Source: Thiotrichaceae bacterium (GTDB taxonomy: Bacteria > Pseudomonadota > Gammaproteobacteria > Thiotrichales > Thiotrichaceae). Taken from it: a stretch of 11,249 nucleotides of DNA. Shown here in pieces: positions 1 to 7,990 of the stretch. The notes beneath the pieces were generated by a model that worked only from the letters and a program-made list of their open reading frames with translations, ran no database searches and was not told the DNA's origin. The stretch is from NCBI GenBank assembly GCA_024762625.1, contig JANTHA010000045.1, positions 1-11,249 on the forward strand, written 5' to 3'. The number at the start of each line of letters is the position of its first letter. The first letter of the stretch is position 1. Both the position numbers and the translations under genes were made by a program.

Positions 1-699
1 AATTTGCGCTATAAAAGTTCGGTTAACCGTGCGCCCCGGCAAAGCAAGCCAGGCACGCCGGGCGAAGAACGCACACTCAGGCTGGAAATGAAAGTGCTTG
101 CAGACGTAGGTCTGCTGGGTTTGCCTAATGCCGGAAAATCCACCTTGATATCAGCGCTGTCCTCAGCGCGCCCCAAGGTGGCGGATTATCCGTTTACGAC
201 GCTTTATCCGAATCTCGGCGTGGTCAAGGTTGACGCCTACAAAAGTTATGTGATTGCCGATATTCCAGGTTTGATAGAAGGAGCCGCAGAAGGCGCAGGG
301 CTTGGCGTTCAGTTTTTAAAGCATCTGTCGCGTACGCATCTGTTATTGCATCTGGTTGATATTGCGCCCATGAATGAAGCGGATGACCCAGTCCAGGCTG
401 TTAGAATTATTGAAAAGGAATTACAGCGTTATAGCGATGAAAATGCTTCATCGGGCGAGGGCGTGGATACTGACCTGGTCAAGCGTGAGCGTTGGCTAAT
501 ACTGAATAAAATTGATTTGTTGCCGCCTGATGAACAACAACGAAGGCGTAATAAAATCGTCAAGGCATTGGACTGGAAAGGAAAAGTCTACATGATTTCG
601 GCGGCGACAGGACTCAATACAAAGGAGCTTTCCTACGATATCATGCGCTATCTGGATGATCAGGCTTATTATCAGGAACAGCAGGAAAACCGGACATAG
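1..699 (+). CDS. obgE: GTPase ObgE/CgtA, 3' part (5' end outside window)
   Basis: Obg-family GTPase that binds the 50S ribosomal subunit and acts in ribosome maturation and stress/ppGpp responses in the cytoplasm. The frame is open from the first base (Asn-Leu-Arg-Tyr-Lys), so this is a partial gene: the roughly 140-160 residue glycine-rich Obg fold lies mostly upstream, and only its end ([16 protein letters not shown]) remains. The G domain is complete: G1/P-loop GLPNAGKST at 118-144, switch I DYPFTTL at 184-204, G3 DIPG at 259-270, G4 NKID at 505-516 and G5 SAATG at 598-612. The protein ends about 30 residues after G5 and lacks the long acidic tail of E. coli ObgE. The full length would be about 370 residues. 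It is followed by proB after 26 bases with no terminator between, so the two are probably co-transcribed. The in-frame TTG at base 4 is not a real start. Identification is secure. Confidence 0.96.
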   Translation, partial: NLRYKSSVNRAPRQSKPGTPGEERTLRLEMKVLADVGLLGLPNAGKSTLISALSSARPKVADYPFTTLYPNLGVVKVDAYKSYVIADIPGLIEGAAEGAGLGVQFLKHLSRTHLLLHLVDIAPMNEADDPVQAVRIIEKELQRYSDENASSGEGVDTDLVKRERWLILNKIDLLPPDEQQRRRNKIVKALDWKGKVYMISAATGLNTKELSYDIMRYLDDQAYYQEQQENRT

Positions 700-725
700 G
701 CGCTGGAGATACCCGTAAAAGGATC

Positions 726-1853
726 ATGAACAGAACTAAATACACCAAACAGGCGCAGCGCTGGGTTGTCAAAATTGGTAGCGCGTTACTGACAAAAGAT
801 GGCGCAGGTCTGGATTATGAAGCCATCGCAGACTGGTCTGCGCAAATCGCCAGCTTGCGTGAACAGGGACGTGAAATTATTCTGGTTTCTTCCGGCTCTG
901 TCGCGGAAGGGATGAGTCGTATGGGCTGGAAACGTCGACCTAAGGAGTTGGCTAAGTTGCAGGCCGCCGCCGCTATTGGTCAAACAGGCCTGATAGAAGC
1001 TTACGAGTCGGAGTTCAAACAGTACAATATTCAGGCGGCCCAGATTCTGCTTACCCATGACGATGTGAGTAACCGTAGACGCTACCTGAATGCGAGGAAT
1101 ACGCTGCGTACGCTGATAGAGCTGAAAACCCTGCCGATCATCAATGAAAACGACACGGTTGCGCTTGAAGAAATGCGTCTCGGGGATAATGATACGCTTG
1201 CGGCGCTGGTCGCGAACCTTGTCGAAGCGGATTTGCTGGTGATTCTGACCGATCAACAGGGTCTGTTTGACAAGGATCCGCGTCATCATGAAGACGCTAC
1301 CTTGATATGTGAAGATTCGGCCTGTAATCAGGGCCTGCTCGGTTTTGCCGGAAAGGTGTCCACAGCCCTTGGCAGCGGCGGCATGACGACTAAAATTACA
1401 GCCGCGCAACGCGCCGCCCGCTCAGGTTGTGCTACAGTTATTGCATCAGGCAGGGAAGATAAGGTTTTAGAGCGACTTTCACATGGCGAAACGCTTGGAA
1501 CATTGCTAATTCCTGACACCACGCCGCTGGTTGCACGGAAACAATGGATTGCGGGTCATGTCAATGCCAGCGGCGTACTGCATCTGGATCAGGGTGCTGC
1601 ACACTCGGTGCAAAAAAAAGGCGCCAGTTTATTGCCAATCGGCGTTGAAGATGCCGAAGGCGATTTCAGGCGCGGCGATGTGGTGGACTGTAAGGATCAT
1701 GATGGCAATTTGATTGCGCGGGGTCTTATTAATTACGCCAGGGAAGATGTGTTGAAGCTTTGTAAAAATCCCAGTTCCAGGATCAGTGAGATACTGGGTT
1801 ATCAGGGGGAGTTGGAGTTAATTCATCGGGACAATCTGGTGTTGCTGAATTGA
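726..1853 (+). CDS. proB: Glutamate 5-kinase (ProB) with PUA domain
   Basis: Catalyses ATP-dependent phosphorylation of L-glutamate to glutamyl 5-phosphate, the first step of proline synthesis, in the cytoplasm. The 375 residues match the family length (E. coli 367). Amino-acid-kinase domain, about 12-265: KIGSALLT at 16-23, VSSGSVAEGM at 54-63, INENDT at 139-144, GDNDT at 153-157, TDQQGL at 175-180 and GSGGMTTK at 216-223. A PUA domain fills about 284-368, ending in HRDNLVLLN. The ATG at 726 is the only plausible start: no in-frame start lies between it and the preceding stop, and alignment to the usual WVVKIGSALLT opening puts about 11 residues before that motif. The ribosome site is poor: AAAAGGA at 717-723 is only two bases from the ATG, and GGAG at 705-708 is far away. 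proA is not next door. An A8 run at 1612-1619 lies in the PUA coding part. Confidence 0.97.
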   Translation: MNRTKYTKQAQRWVVKIGSALLTKDGAGLDYEAIADWSAQIASLREQGREIILVSSGSVAEGMSRMGWKRRPKELAKLQAAAAIGQTGLIEAYESEFKQYNIQAAQILLTHDDVSNRRRYLNARNTLRTLIELKTLPIINENDTVALEEMRLGDNDTLAALVANLVEADLLVILTDQQGLFDKDPRHHEDATLICEDSACNQGLLGFAGKVSTALGSGGMTTKITAAQRAARSGCATVIASGREDKVLERLSHGETLGTLLIPDTTPLVARKQWIAGHVNASGVLHLDQGAAHSVQKKGASLLPIGVEDAEGDFRRGDVVDCKDHDGNLIARGLINYAREDVLKLCKNPSSRISEILGYQGELELIHRDNLVLLN

Positions 1854-1949
1854 TTCCGTTTGATTTGATTAGTGCTTCCTTAAGCGTTGCAGCAATAAAG
1901 TGCTTCAGTAGTAAGCTCGTTGAGTGGTGTGCTAAAGAGGCAATAGCGA

Positions 1950-1955
1950 TATAAC
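1950..1955 (+). promoter_or_regulatory. Possible -10 box upstream of the macroglobulin gene
   Basis: TATAAC matches the sigma70 -10 consensus at five of six bases and lies 35 bases before the ATG at 1991. No good -35 hexamer sits 16-18 bases upstream; the nearest TTG-type hexamer, TTGAGT at 1920-1925, is 24 bases away, which is too far. The 137-base gap after proB is the natural place for a promoter, but this site may not be the real one. I saw no terminator hairpin in this spacer, so read-through from obgE-proB is also possible. Confidence 0.25.
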
Positions 1956-1976
1956 GTAAATAAAACAGCCGTTAAC

Positions 1977-1982
1977 AGGGAG
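1977..1982 (+). promoter_or_regulatory. Ribosome binding site of the macroglobulin gene
   Basis: AGGGAG lies eight bases before the ATG at 1991. It is a good Shine-Dalgarno match and supports this start, which also gives a proper lipoprotein signal peptide. Confidence 0.75.
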
Positions 1983-1990
1983 TACCGGAA

Positions 1991-4900
1991 ATGAATTCTT
2001 TCAAAGCTTTTATCCGCTCGACAAGGCTGACGATGTTATTATTGTTTTTTCTGGTCGCCTTGTCCGCCTGTAATAATGACAATAATGGCAATGAAGCCGA
2101 TAAAAAGCAGATTGCCGGTCAAGCTCAACAAAGTCAGAATTCCATTTCAGCTGCTACAAACGCCGCAAACAGCAACCCGCAAAACAAGGACGCCTTTAAC
2201 TGGCAAACGATAAGCGGTTGGCATACGCAGGGCATTGTTTCCAGCGAGCAGCCTATTCGCATCGTTTTTAACCGTGAGATCATCGGGCAGGACAAGGTAG
2301 GCAAAGACGCCGCCCAAGTGATGTATGTGAGCCCGAAAATTGATGGCAAACCGGTTTTTGCCAGTCAGACTGAGATCGTCTGGACGCCGCAGAACAAGCT
2401 TAAAGCGGGCGAAAAATACAAGGTCAGTATTAAACCGGCGGGTCTGAAAAATGTACCCAACGATGCTGCGCCGTATCAATTTTCATTCCGGGTGATACCG
2501 CTTGAATATGAAATAAAAACCTTTGCGCTAAAGCCAGCTGACAACAAGGGAGAGATGCTTTTGAAGGGCGAGCTGCTGGTCTCAGATCATGTTGCGCCGG
2601 AAAAGGTAAGGCAGGTGCTTCATGCCACTCAGCAAGGCAAGGCTCTGCCTATTGAGTGGCGGCATCAGCCAGGCGGCAGGAAGCATCAGTTTACCATTCG
2701 CGGCGTCAAGCGTGAAAGTTTTGCCACGGATGTGGTTCTAAGCTGGAATGGAAAGCCGCTTAATATCGAAACGCAGGGCAAAAAAGAGATTCGCATACCC
2801 GCTCTGAATGAATTCAAAATCGTGAATCTGCATATAGCGACAGGCAAAACAACGAACCCCTATATTGAAATCAGTTTCTCGGATAATCTGGATTCGCAAC
2901 AGAATTTGAAAGGCCTGGTTACGCTGGGAAAAAATAAATTCAAGACCCAAATCGTGGGCAATATCATTAAACTATTTCCTAATAAAGATTTAACAAGGCG
3001 CGTCAAGGTCACGGTAAGCGAGGGCGTCAAAGGCGAAAATGGACAGGTTTTAAGGGAGTCGTTTGAGCAGGATGTCAAGTTCGATAGCATCAAGCCACAG
3101 GTGCGTTTTGTCGGTAAAGGCTCCATTTTGCCGGAAAACGCTACGCTGGAAGTCCCCTTTGAAGCGGTGGCGGCGAATGCGGTTGATGTTACCGCATTTG
3201 AAATTTATCCTGAGAATATGCGGCAGTTTTTGCAGGTAAACCGCCTTTCTGGCGATTACGAAACGCGTCGCACCGGACGTTATCTGTGGCGCAAGACTAT
3301 TCCACTGACGGCGGCCGACCCGAATAAATGGAACCGCTATACTTTTAATGTAACTGATCTGATGAAAGGGCGAAAGGGCGGCTTGTTGCGTCTCACGCTA
3401 GAAATCAGGCAGCCCTATTCAAGCTATGTCTGTCCGAAAAACAGTATCAAAAAAACCAGGAAAACAAATGCGGAGGATAAACTCCCGCCGCTTAAAAACC
3501 TGGAAGATAATGGTGTTCAGCAAGCTAGCGGCTGGGATGGCGTGAGTGCTTATGCGGAGGAAGAAAATTACTACGATTACCGCTGGAACGACCGCAATGA
3601 CCCTTGCAAGAAAGCCTATTACAAATATAACCGCAGCAAAACCATCGCCAGTCAGAATTTTATCGCCAGCAACATCGGCTTGATCGCCAAGCAGGACGCT
3701 CAGGGCAATCTACAAATAATTTCCACGGATATTCGCACCGCCGAGCCGCTAACGGGCGTTGATTTTGAGGTGCGCAACTATCAGGGACGGCTATTGGGCA
3801 AGGCGAAATCGGATGGCGCGGGTTTTGCCAGTATAAAGCTTGCGACAACTCCGTTTTTACTGACAGCCAGGAAATTTGACGATATCGCCTATCTTAAAGT
3901 TAATGCGAAAACGGCGCTTGCCGTCAGCCAGTTTGATGTGGGCGGCAAAAAAACAAAGAAAGGGCTCAAGGCTTATATCTATGGTGAGCGCGGCGTCTGG
4001 CGGCCCGGCGATACGATTCACCTGACTTTTGTTCTGGAGGACAAAACCGGTGCTATACCGGAAGGTCATCCGGTCGCCATGAAACTGATTGATCCGCGCG
4101 GTAAGGTGGTTGCGGTCAAAACCAGCACGGATTCGGTCGGCGGTTTTTACAGGTTTGATTTCAAAACTGATGAAAAAGCTGAAACAGGCAATTGGATGGC
4201 CAAGGCGATCCTGGGCGGCAGCGTTTTCAGAAAATCATTGCAGATTGAGACGGTGCGCCCCAACCGTCTCAAAATCGACCTGTCATTCCTCAACCCCGCC
4301 AACGATCAAGCGCAGGATGTTCTTTATCACAGCGATGGCAAGGTCAAAGGCAAACTGTTTGCGCAATGGCTGCACGGCGCACGGGCGAGTCAGTTAAAAG
4401 CCGATCTTTCGTTGCGCTTTTCTCCCAGGAAAACGAAGTTTGGCCGTTTTTCTGATTTCAGTTTTGACGATCCGGCGCGTCGCCTGAAAAGTAGCGATAA
4501 AATGTTATTGCAAGGCAGGCTTGATGACGCAGGCTATCTGCAATTTGAAAAAGACATTCAGCCTAAAACATTGCCGCCCGGGTCATTGAAAGCAACCTTT
4601 ACCACGCGGGTATTCGAACAGGGCGGCGCATTCAGCATCAGCCGTAGTACGTTTGATTACCATCCGTTTGATAACTATGTGGGCGTCAAATTGCCAAAAG
4701 GCGACGCCACGCGCAATATGTTGCTCACTGATAAGGTTCACACGGTGGAAATCGCCAGTTTGAGCGCCAGAGGCGAGCCAGTATCCCTTAACCAGGTCGA
4801 GGTGAAACTGTATAAAATAAACTGGAAATGGTGGTGGGATAAATCGGGTGAAAGCCTGGCCGAGTTTGCTGATGGTAAAAACACCGGCTTACTACAACAG

Positions 4901-7900
4901 GCCATCATCAGCACCAAAGACGGCAAGGGCAGCTGGCAGTTTAGTATTAAGTATCCTGAATGGGGACGTTATCTGGTGCGCGTCTGCGATCTGGAAGGCA
5001 AACATTGCGCTGGTCAAACGGTTTATATCGACTGGCCGGGCTGGGCGGGACGCGCACAGGAACAGGGAAGCGGTGCGGCCAGCCGCCTGAGTTTTTTCTC
5101 GGATAAACCAGCTTACAAAGTGGGCGAAACCGCCGTGATCCAGCTACCTGAAATCGTTAAGGGACGCGCGCTGTTTAGCGTGGAGACCGGCAGTGAAATT
5201 TTGCAACAGCGCTGGCTGGAATTTAATGGCGCAACTGGAAAACAGCAAAAAAACAAGCTCGAAATACCCATAACGGCCAGGATGTCGCCGAGCGCTTATG
5301 TGCATATCACCTTGTTGCAGCCACATAAGGATAAGCAGAATGACCGTCCGATCCGGCTTTATGGCATCATACCCTTGCAGGTTGACGATCCCGCCACTTA
5401 TCTGAAACCGGTTCTGGATGTTGCGCCCGAGTGGAAGCCAGAATCGACCCAGATCATCAAGGTCAGCGAGGCGATGGGCAAGGCGATGAATTATACGCTG
5501 GCGATTGTTGACGAAGGCTTGCTGGGTCTGACCGCTTTCAAAACACCTGATTTGCACCGCTATTTTTACAGCAAGGAAGCGCTCGGCGTTAAAACCTGGG
5601 ATTTATTTGACGAGGTGATCGGTGCTTATGGCGGCAAGCTGGAGCGCATGATTGCGCTGGGCGGCGGCGATGAAGCGGAAATTGATAATGAAGACAGTAA
5701 AAAGCGGCGTTTCCCGCCCGTGGTTCAGGTGCTTGGTCCGTTCCATCTCAACGCAGGCGAAAGCAAAGAACATGAAATAAAGCTGCCCGCCTATCTGGGT
5801 GCGGTGCGCGTGATGCTGGTGGCGGCTGAAAAAGGCGCTTATGGCAAGGCGCAGCAATCGGTGTTTGTGCGCCAGCCGCTAATGCTCCAGGCGAGTTTGC
5901 CGAGGGTACTGGGGCCGGGCGAAGAAGTCAGCGTACCGCTTAACCTATTTGTGATGAATGATGCGATCAAGACGGTTTCACTGAGCGTTGAAACCGATGG
6001 TCTGGCGCAACCTTTGGGCGAAAAAACGCAAACGTTGCATTTTGACGGAGCGGGCGACAAGATTGGTTTCATTCGTCTGAAAACGGCGCAAAAAGCCGCT
6101 ACAACACATCTGAAGTTTATTGCCAGTAGCGAAGATGGCGGAGGGCCGCATCAATCACTGGTTGATGTCACAGTCGAAGTTCGCCAGGCGAACCAGGAAA
6201 CTACCCGCGCCACCAGTCAGGTCATTGAGGCGGGCGAGAGTTGGCAGACAGAGCTTAAGCCCTTTGGTCTGGAAGGAAGCAATCACGCCTTGCTGGAGCT
6301 GTCTTCAGTACCCTCCCTGAATCTCGAAAAACGCTTGCGTTTCCTGATCCGCTATCCGCATGGTTGCCTGGAACAGACAACATCGTCTGCATTTCCCCAG
6401 CTTTACCTGTCGAAGGTGATATCGCTGGATGACAAGCGCAAGCAGGATATCGAATACCACGTCAACAAGGCGATAGAACGTCTGACCCGTTTTCAGAATG
6501 GCGCAGGCAACTTCAGCTACTGGCCAGGCGGCAGGGAAAGCAATGACTGGGCCAGCATTTATGCAGGTCACTTCCTGATTGAGGCGCAAAAACTGGGCTA
6601 TCTGGTTCCCCCGGAATTGCTGTCTGAATGGATTGACTACCAGATTGACACGGCGCAGGCTTATCTTTCCGGTAGCGCGCAATATTCGCATGTACAGGCC
6701 TACCGGCTTTATGTGCTGGCGCTGGCGGGCAAGCCGCAAATGGGCGCAATGAACCGTTTGCGAGAATCCAGCAAGCTCAATAACAAGGCGCGCTGGTTGC
6801 TGGCCTCTGCTTATCAGACCGCCTCTCAGCCGCAAGCGGCGCAAGCCCTTTTGCAGGGTTTGCAAGCTGGAGTCGATGCTGTGGACAAGCCGGATAGAAC
6901 CTTTAGTTCCACCCTGGGCGATCTGGGTATTCAACTGGAGAGTCTGGTTGCGCTCAATAAAAAACAGGACGCTAACCGCCTGCTGGAAAAAATCGCTGAT
7001 GAAATGCAGGGCGACAAGTTTCAGAGCACCCAGGGAATTGCCTGGGCGCTGATGTCTGTATCCCGCTATCTGGGCGGGGATACCAGTCGCTTTAGCGCAA
7101 AAATCACGCAGGGAGGTAAGGTAGAACAGGTTGATAGCGAAAAACCGTTCTACAGCGCTGCTGTTGGTTTTCAGAATGCGCTCAAGGTTGAAAACAGCAG
7201 CGCCGTCAAGCTGTTTGCTACACTGATCAACCTGGGCGTTCCCGCCGCTGGTGATGAACAGGCAGTGACTCAAGGTCTGAGTTTGGCAACCCGTTATGAA
7301 TCGCGAGTAAAAGATAAATCGGGCTCTGCGGATGCATGGGAGGAGCAGGATATAAACCAGCCAATCGCCCAGGGACAGGATATTCGGCTCAGCGTTACGG
7401 TGGTAAATGAAAGCTCGCGTGAAAGCGACAATATCGCTCTGACCATTCCGGTTGCAGCCGGTATGGAAATCATTTCGACGGGGGAAGCTTCAGGCGCGAA
7501 GGCCAAATATGATTACAAGGATTTGCGCGATGACCGGGTACACTATTATTTCTCGCTTGAGCCGGGCGAAATGAAACGTTTCCACCTGGTTGCGAATGCT
7601 TCGTATCAGGGCCGCTATTATCTGCCCGCCATCAATGTGGAAGCCATGTACGATGGCAAAATGCAGGCGCGTCAACCGGGGAGATGGATAACAATTGTTA
7701 AGGAGCAGCCCCCGGAACCGGCGTCTGACAACAACGAAAACAACGATGAGGAAAGCAATAACAAGTATCCCAAAGAAGTCGTCATAAGGACTGAAAAATC
7801 CTGGCTCTATGATCGTCCCGAAGAAAACAGTAAAAGCGGTATGTATCTGGTCAGGGGCGACCTCGCCGAGGTGCTTGATTTTAAAAAAGCCGCCGATAAC

Positions 7901-7975
7901 ACCCGCTGGTACCTGATACGTTTCAAGGGTCGTAAATTGCTTGAAAAATGGATCAGGGTGGAAACGACGCAATAA
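1991..7975 (+). CDS. Thioester-containing bacterial alpha-2-macroglobulin lipoprotein
   Basis: Large periplasm-facing lipoprotein of the bacterial alpha-2-macroglobulin family, thought to trap proteases by bait cleavage and covalent thioester capture. Signal peptide 1-26 with lipobox LSAC (lipidated Cys27); Asn at +2 predicts outer-membrane sorting. An Asn/Gln-rich linker runs to about 68. Domains: Ig-like (Big_5-type) about 70-172; bMG3-like about 371-480; MG2 about 659-755 (YGERGVWRPGD); bait-region-type (A2M_BRD) about 1035-1180; A2M domain about 1238-1330; thioester domain about 1440-1700 with GCLEQT, Cys1459 and Gln1462; bMG10-like about 1790-1903; Asn/Glu-rich linker 1904-1924; SH3-like domain 1925-1994. 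At 1994 residues it is longer than E. coli YfhM (about 1650). Stretches such as YYDYRWNDRNDPC (Cys539) and SYWPGGRESNDW recall Bacteroidetes homologues. pbpC follows after 15 bases. The family is certain; protease trapping is inferred, and the extra end domains have no known role. Confidence 0.95.
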   Translation: MNSFKAFIRSTRLTMLLLFFLVALSACNNDNNGNEADKKQIAGQAQQSQNSISAATNAANSNPQNKDAFNWQTISGWHTQGIVSSEQPIRIVFNREIIGQDKVGKDAAQVMYVSPKIDGKPVFASQTEIVWTPQNKLKAGEKYKVSIKPAGLKNVPNDAAPYQFSFRVIPLEYEIKTFALKPADNKGEMLLKGELLVSDHVAPEKVRQVLHATQQGKALPIEWRHQPGGRKHQFTIRGVKRESFATDVVLSWNGKPLNIETQGKKEIRIPALNEFKIVNLHIATGKTTNPYIEISFSDNLDSQQNLKGLVTLGKNKFKTQIVGNIIKLFPNKDLTRRVKVTVSEGVKGENGQVLRESFEQDVKFDSIKPQVRFVGKGSILPENATLEVPFEAVAANAVDVTAFEIYPENMRQFLQVNRLSGDYETRRTGRYLWRKTIPLTAADPNKWNRYTFNVTDLMKGRKGGLLRLTLEIRQPYSSYVCPKNSIKKTRKTNAEDKLPPLKNLEDNGVQQASGWDGVSAYAEEENYYDYRWNDRNDPCKKAYYKYNRSKTIASQNFIASNIGLIAKQDAQGNLQIISTDIRTAEPLTGVDFEVRNYQGRLLGKAKSDGAGFASIKLATTPFLLTARKFDDIAYLKVNAKTALAVSQFDVGGKKTKKGLKAYIYGERGVWRPGDTIHLTFVLEDKTGAIPEGHPVAMKLIDPRGKVVAVKTSTDSVGGFYRFDFKTDEKAETGNWMAKAILGGSVFRKSLQIETVRPNRLKIDLSFLNPANDQAQDVLYHSDGKVKGKLFAQWLHGARASQLKADLSLRFSPRKTKFGRFSDFSFDDPARRLKSSDKMLLQGRLDDAGYLQFEKDIQPKTLPPGSLKATFTTRVFEQGGAFSISRSTFDYHPFDNYVGVKLPKGDATRNMLLTDKVHTVEIASLSARGEPVSLNQVEVKLYKINWKWWWDKSGESLAEFADGKNTGLLQQAIISTKDGKGSWQFSIKYPEWGRYLVRVCDLEGKHCAGQTVYIDWPGWAGRAQEQGSGAASRLSFFSDKPAYKVGETAVIQLPEIVKGRALFSVETGSEILQQRWLEFNGATGKQQKNKLEIPITARMSPSAYVHITLLQPHKDKQNDRPIRLYGIIPLQVDDPATYLKPVLDVAPEWKPESTQIIKVSEAMGKAMNYTLAIVDEGLLGLTAFKTPDLHRYFYSKEALGVKTWDLFDEVIGAYGGKLERMIALGGGDEAEIDNEDSKKRRFPPVVQVLGPFHLNAGESKEHEIKLPAYLGAVRVMLVAAEKGAYGKAQQSVFVRQPLMLQASLPRVLGPGEEVSVPLNLFVMNDAIKTVSLSVETDGLAQPLGEKTQTLHFDGAGDKIGFIRLKTAQKAATTHLKFIASSEDGGGPHQSLVDVTVEVRQANQETTRATSQVIEAGESWQTELKPFGLEGSNHALLELSSVPSLNLEKRLRFLIRYPHGCLEQTTSSAFPQLYLSKVISLDDKRKQDIEYHVNKAIERLTRFQNGAGNFSYWPGGRESNDWASIYAGHFLIEAQKLGYLVPPELLSEWIDYQIDTAQAYLSGSAQYSHVQAYRLYVLALAGKPQMGAMNRLRESSKLNNKARWLLASAYQTASQPQAAQALLQGLQAGVDAVDKPDRTFSSTLGDLGIQLESLVALNKKQDANRLLEKIADEMQGDKFQSTQGIAWALMSVSRYLGGDTSRFSAKITQGGKVEQVDSEKPFYSAAVGFQNALKVENSSAVKLFATLINLGVPAAGDEQAVTQGLSLATRYESRVKDKSGSADAWEEQDINQPIAQGQDIRLSVTVVNESSRESDNIALTIPVAAGMEIISTGEASGAKAKYDYKDLRDDRVHYYFSLEPGEMKRFHLVANASYQGRYYLPAINVEAMYDGKMQARQPGRWITIVKEQPPEPASDNNENNDEESNNKYPKEVVIRTEKSWLYDRPEENSKSGMYLVRGDLAEVLDFKKAADNTRWYLIRFKGRKLLEKWIRVETTQ
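7763..7972 (+). other. C-terminal SH3-like domain of the macroglobulin
   Basis: This sub-region of the macroglobulin gene (residues 1925-1994) follows the bMG10-like domain and a 21-residue linker rich in Pro, Asn and Glu. Its pattern resembles bacterial SH3-like modules: an opening beta strand (VVIRTEKSWLYDRP), then GMYLVRGDLAEVLD, then WYLIRFKGRKLLEKWI at the very end. Such modules in periplasmic proteins often bind peptidoglycan or other proteins. The assignment rests on pattern only, without a profile search. Confidence 0.55.
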
Positions 7976-7978
7976 CGC

Positions 7979-7983
7979 AAAGG
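7979..7983 (+). promoter_or_regulatory. Ribosome binding site of pbpC
   Basis: AAAGG lies seven bases before the ATG at 7991, inside the 15-base gap after the macroglobulin stop codon. It supports this start and translation from a shared transcript. Confidence 0.65.
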
Positions 7984-7990
7984 TTTAACC

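Noticed and set aside
786..1409. 207-codon open frame on the - strand inside proB
   Set aside because: It is antisense to the well-conserved kinase domain, with no recognisable motifs.
726..1853. Absence of proA next to proB as an anomaly
   Set aside because: proB downstream of obgE, away from proA, is a common arrangement in gammaproteobacteria.
1850..1870. Three TTGATT copies around the proB stop codon
   Set aside because: Short AT-rich hexamers with uneven spacing (10 and 5 bases); chance is the simpler explanation.
1854..1990. Possible terminator after proB
   Set aside because: Only weak four-base pairings such as AAGC/GCTT and the tiny TTGCAGCAA palindrome are present, with no following T-run.
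6305..7273. 322-codon open frame on the - strand inside the macroglobulin gene
   Set aside because: It lies wholly antisense to the thioester domain coding region and the sequence just after it, has no family likeness and reads like a reverse-complement shadow (rich in Arg, Gln and Leu). The + strand frame has clear domains here.
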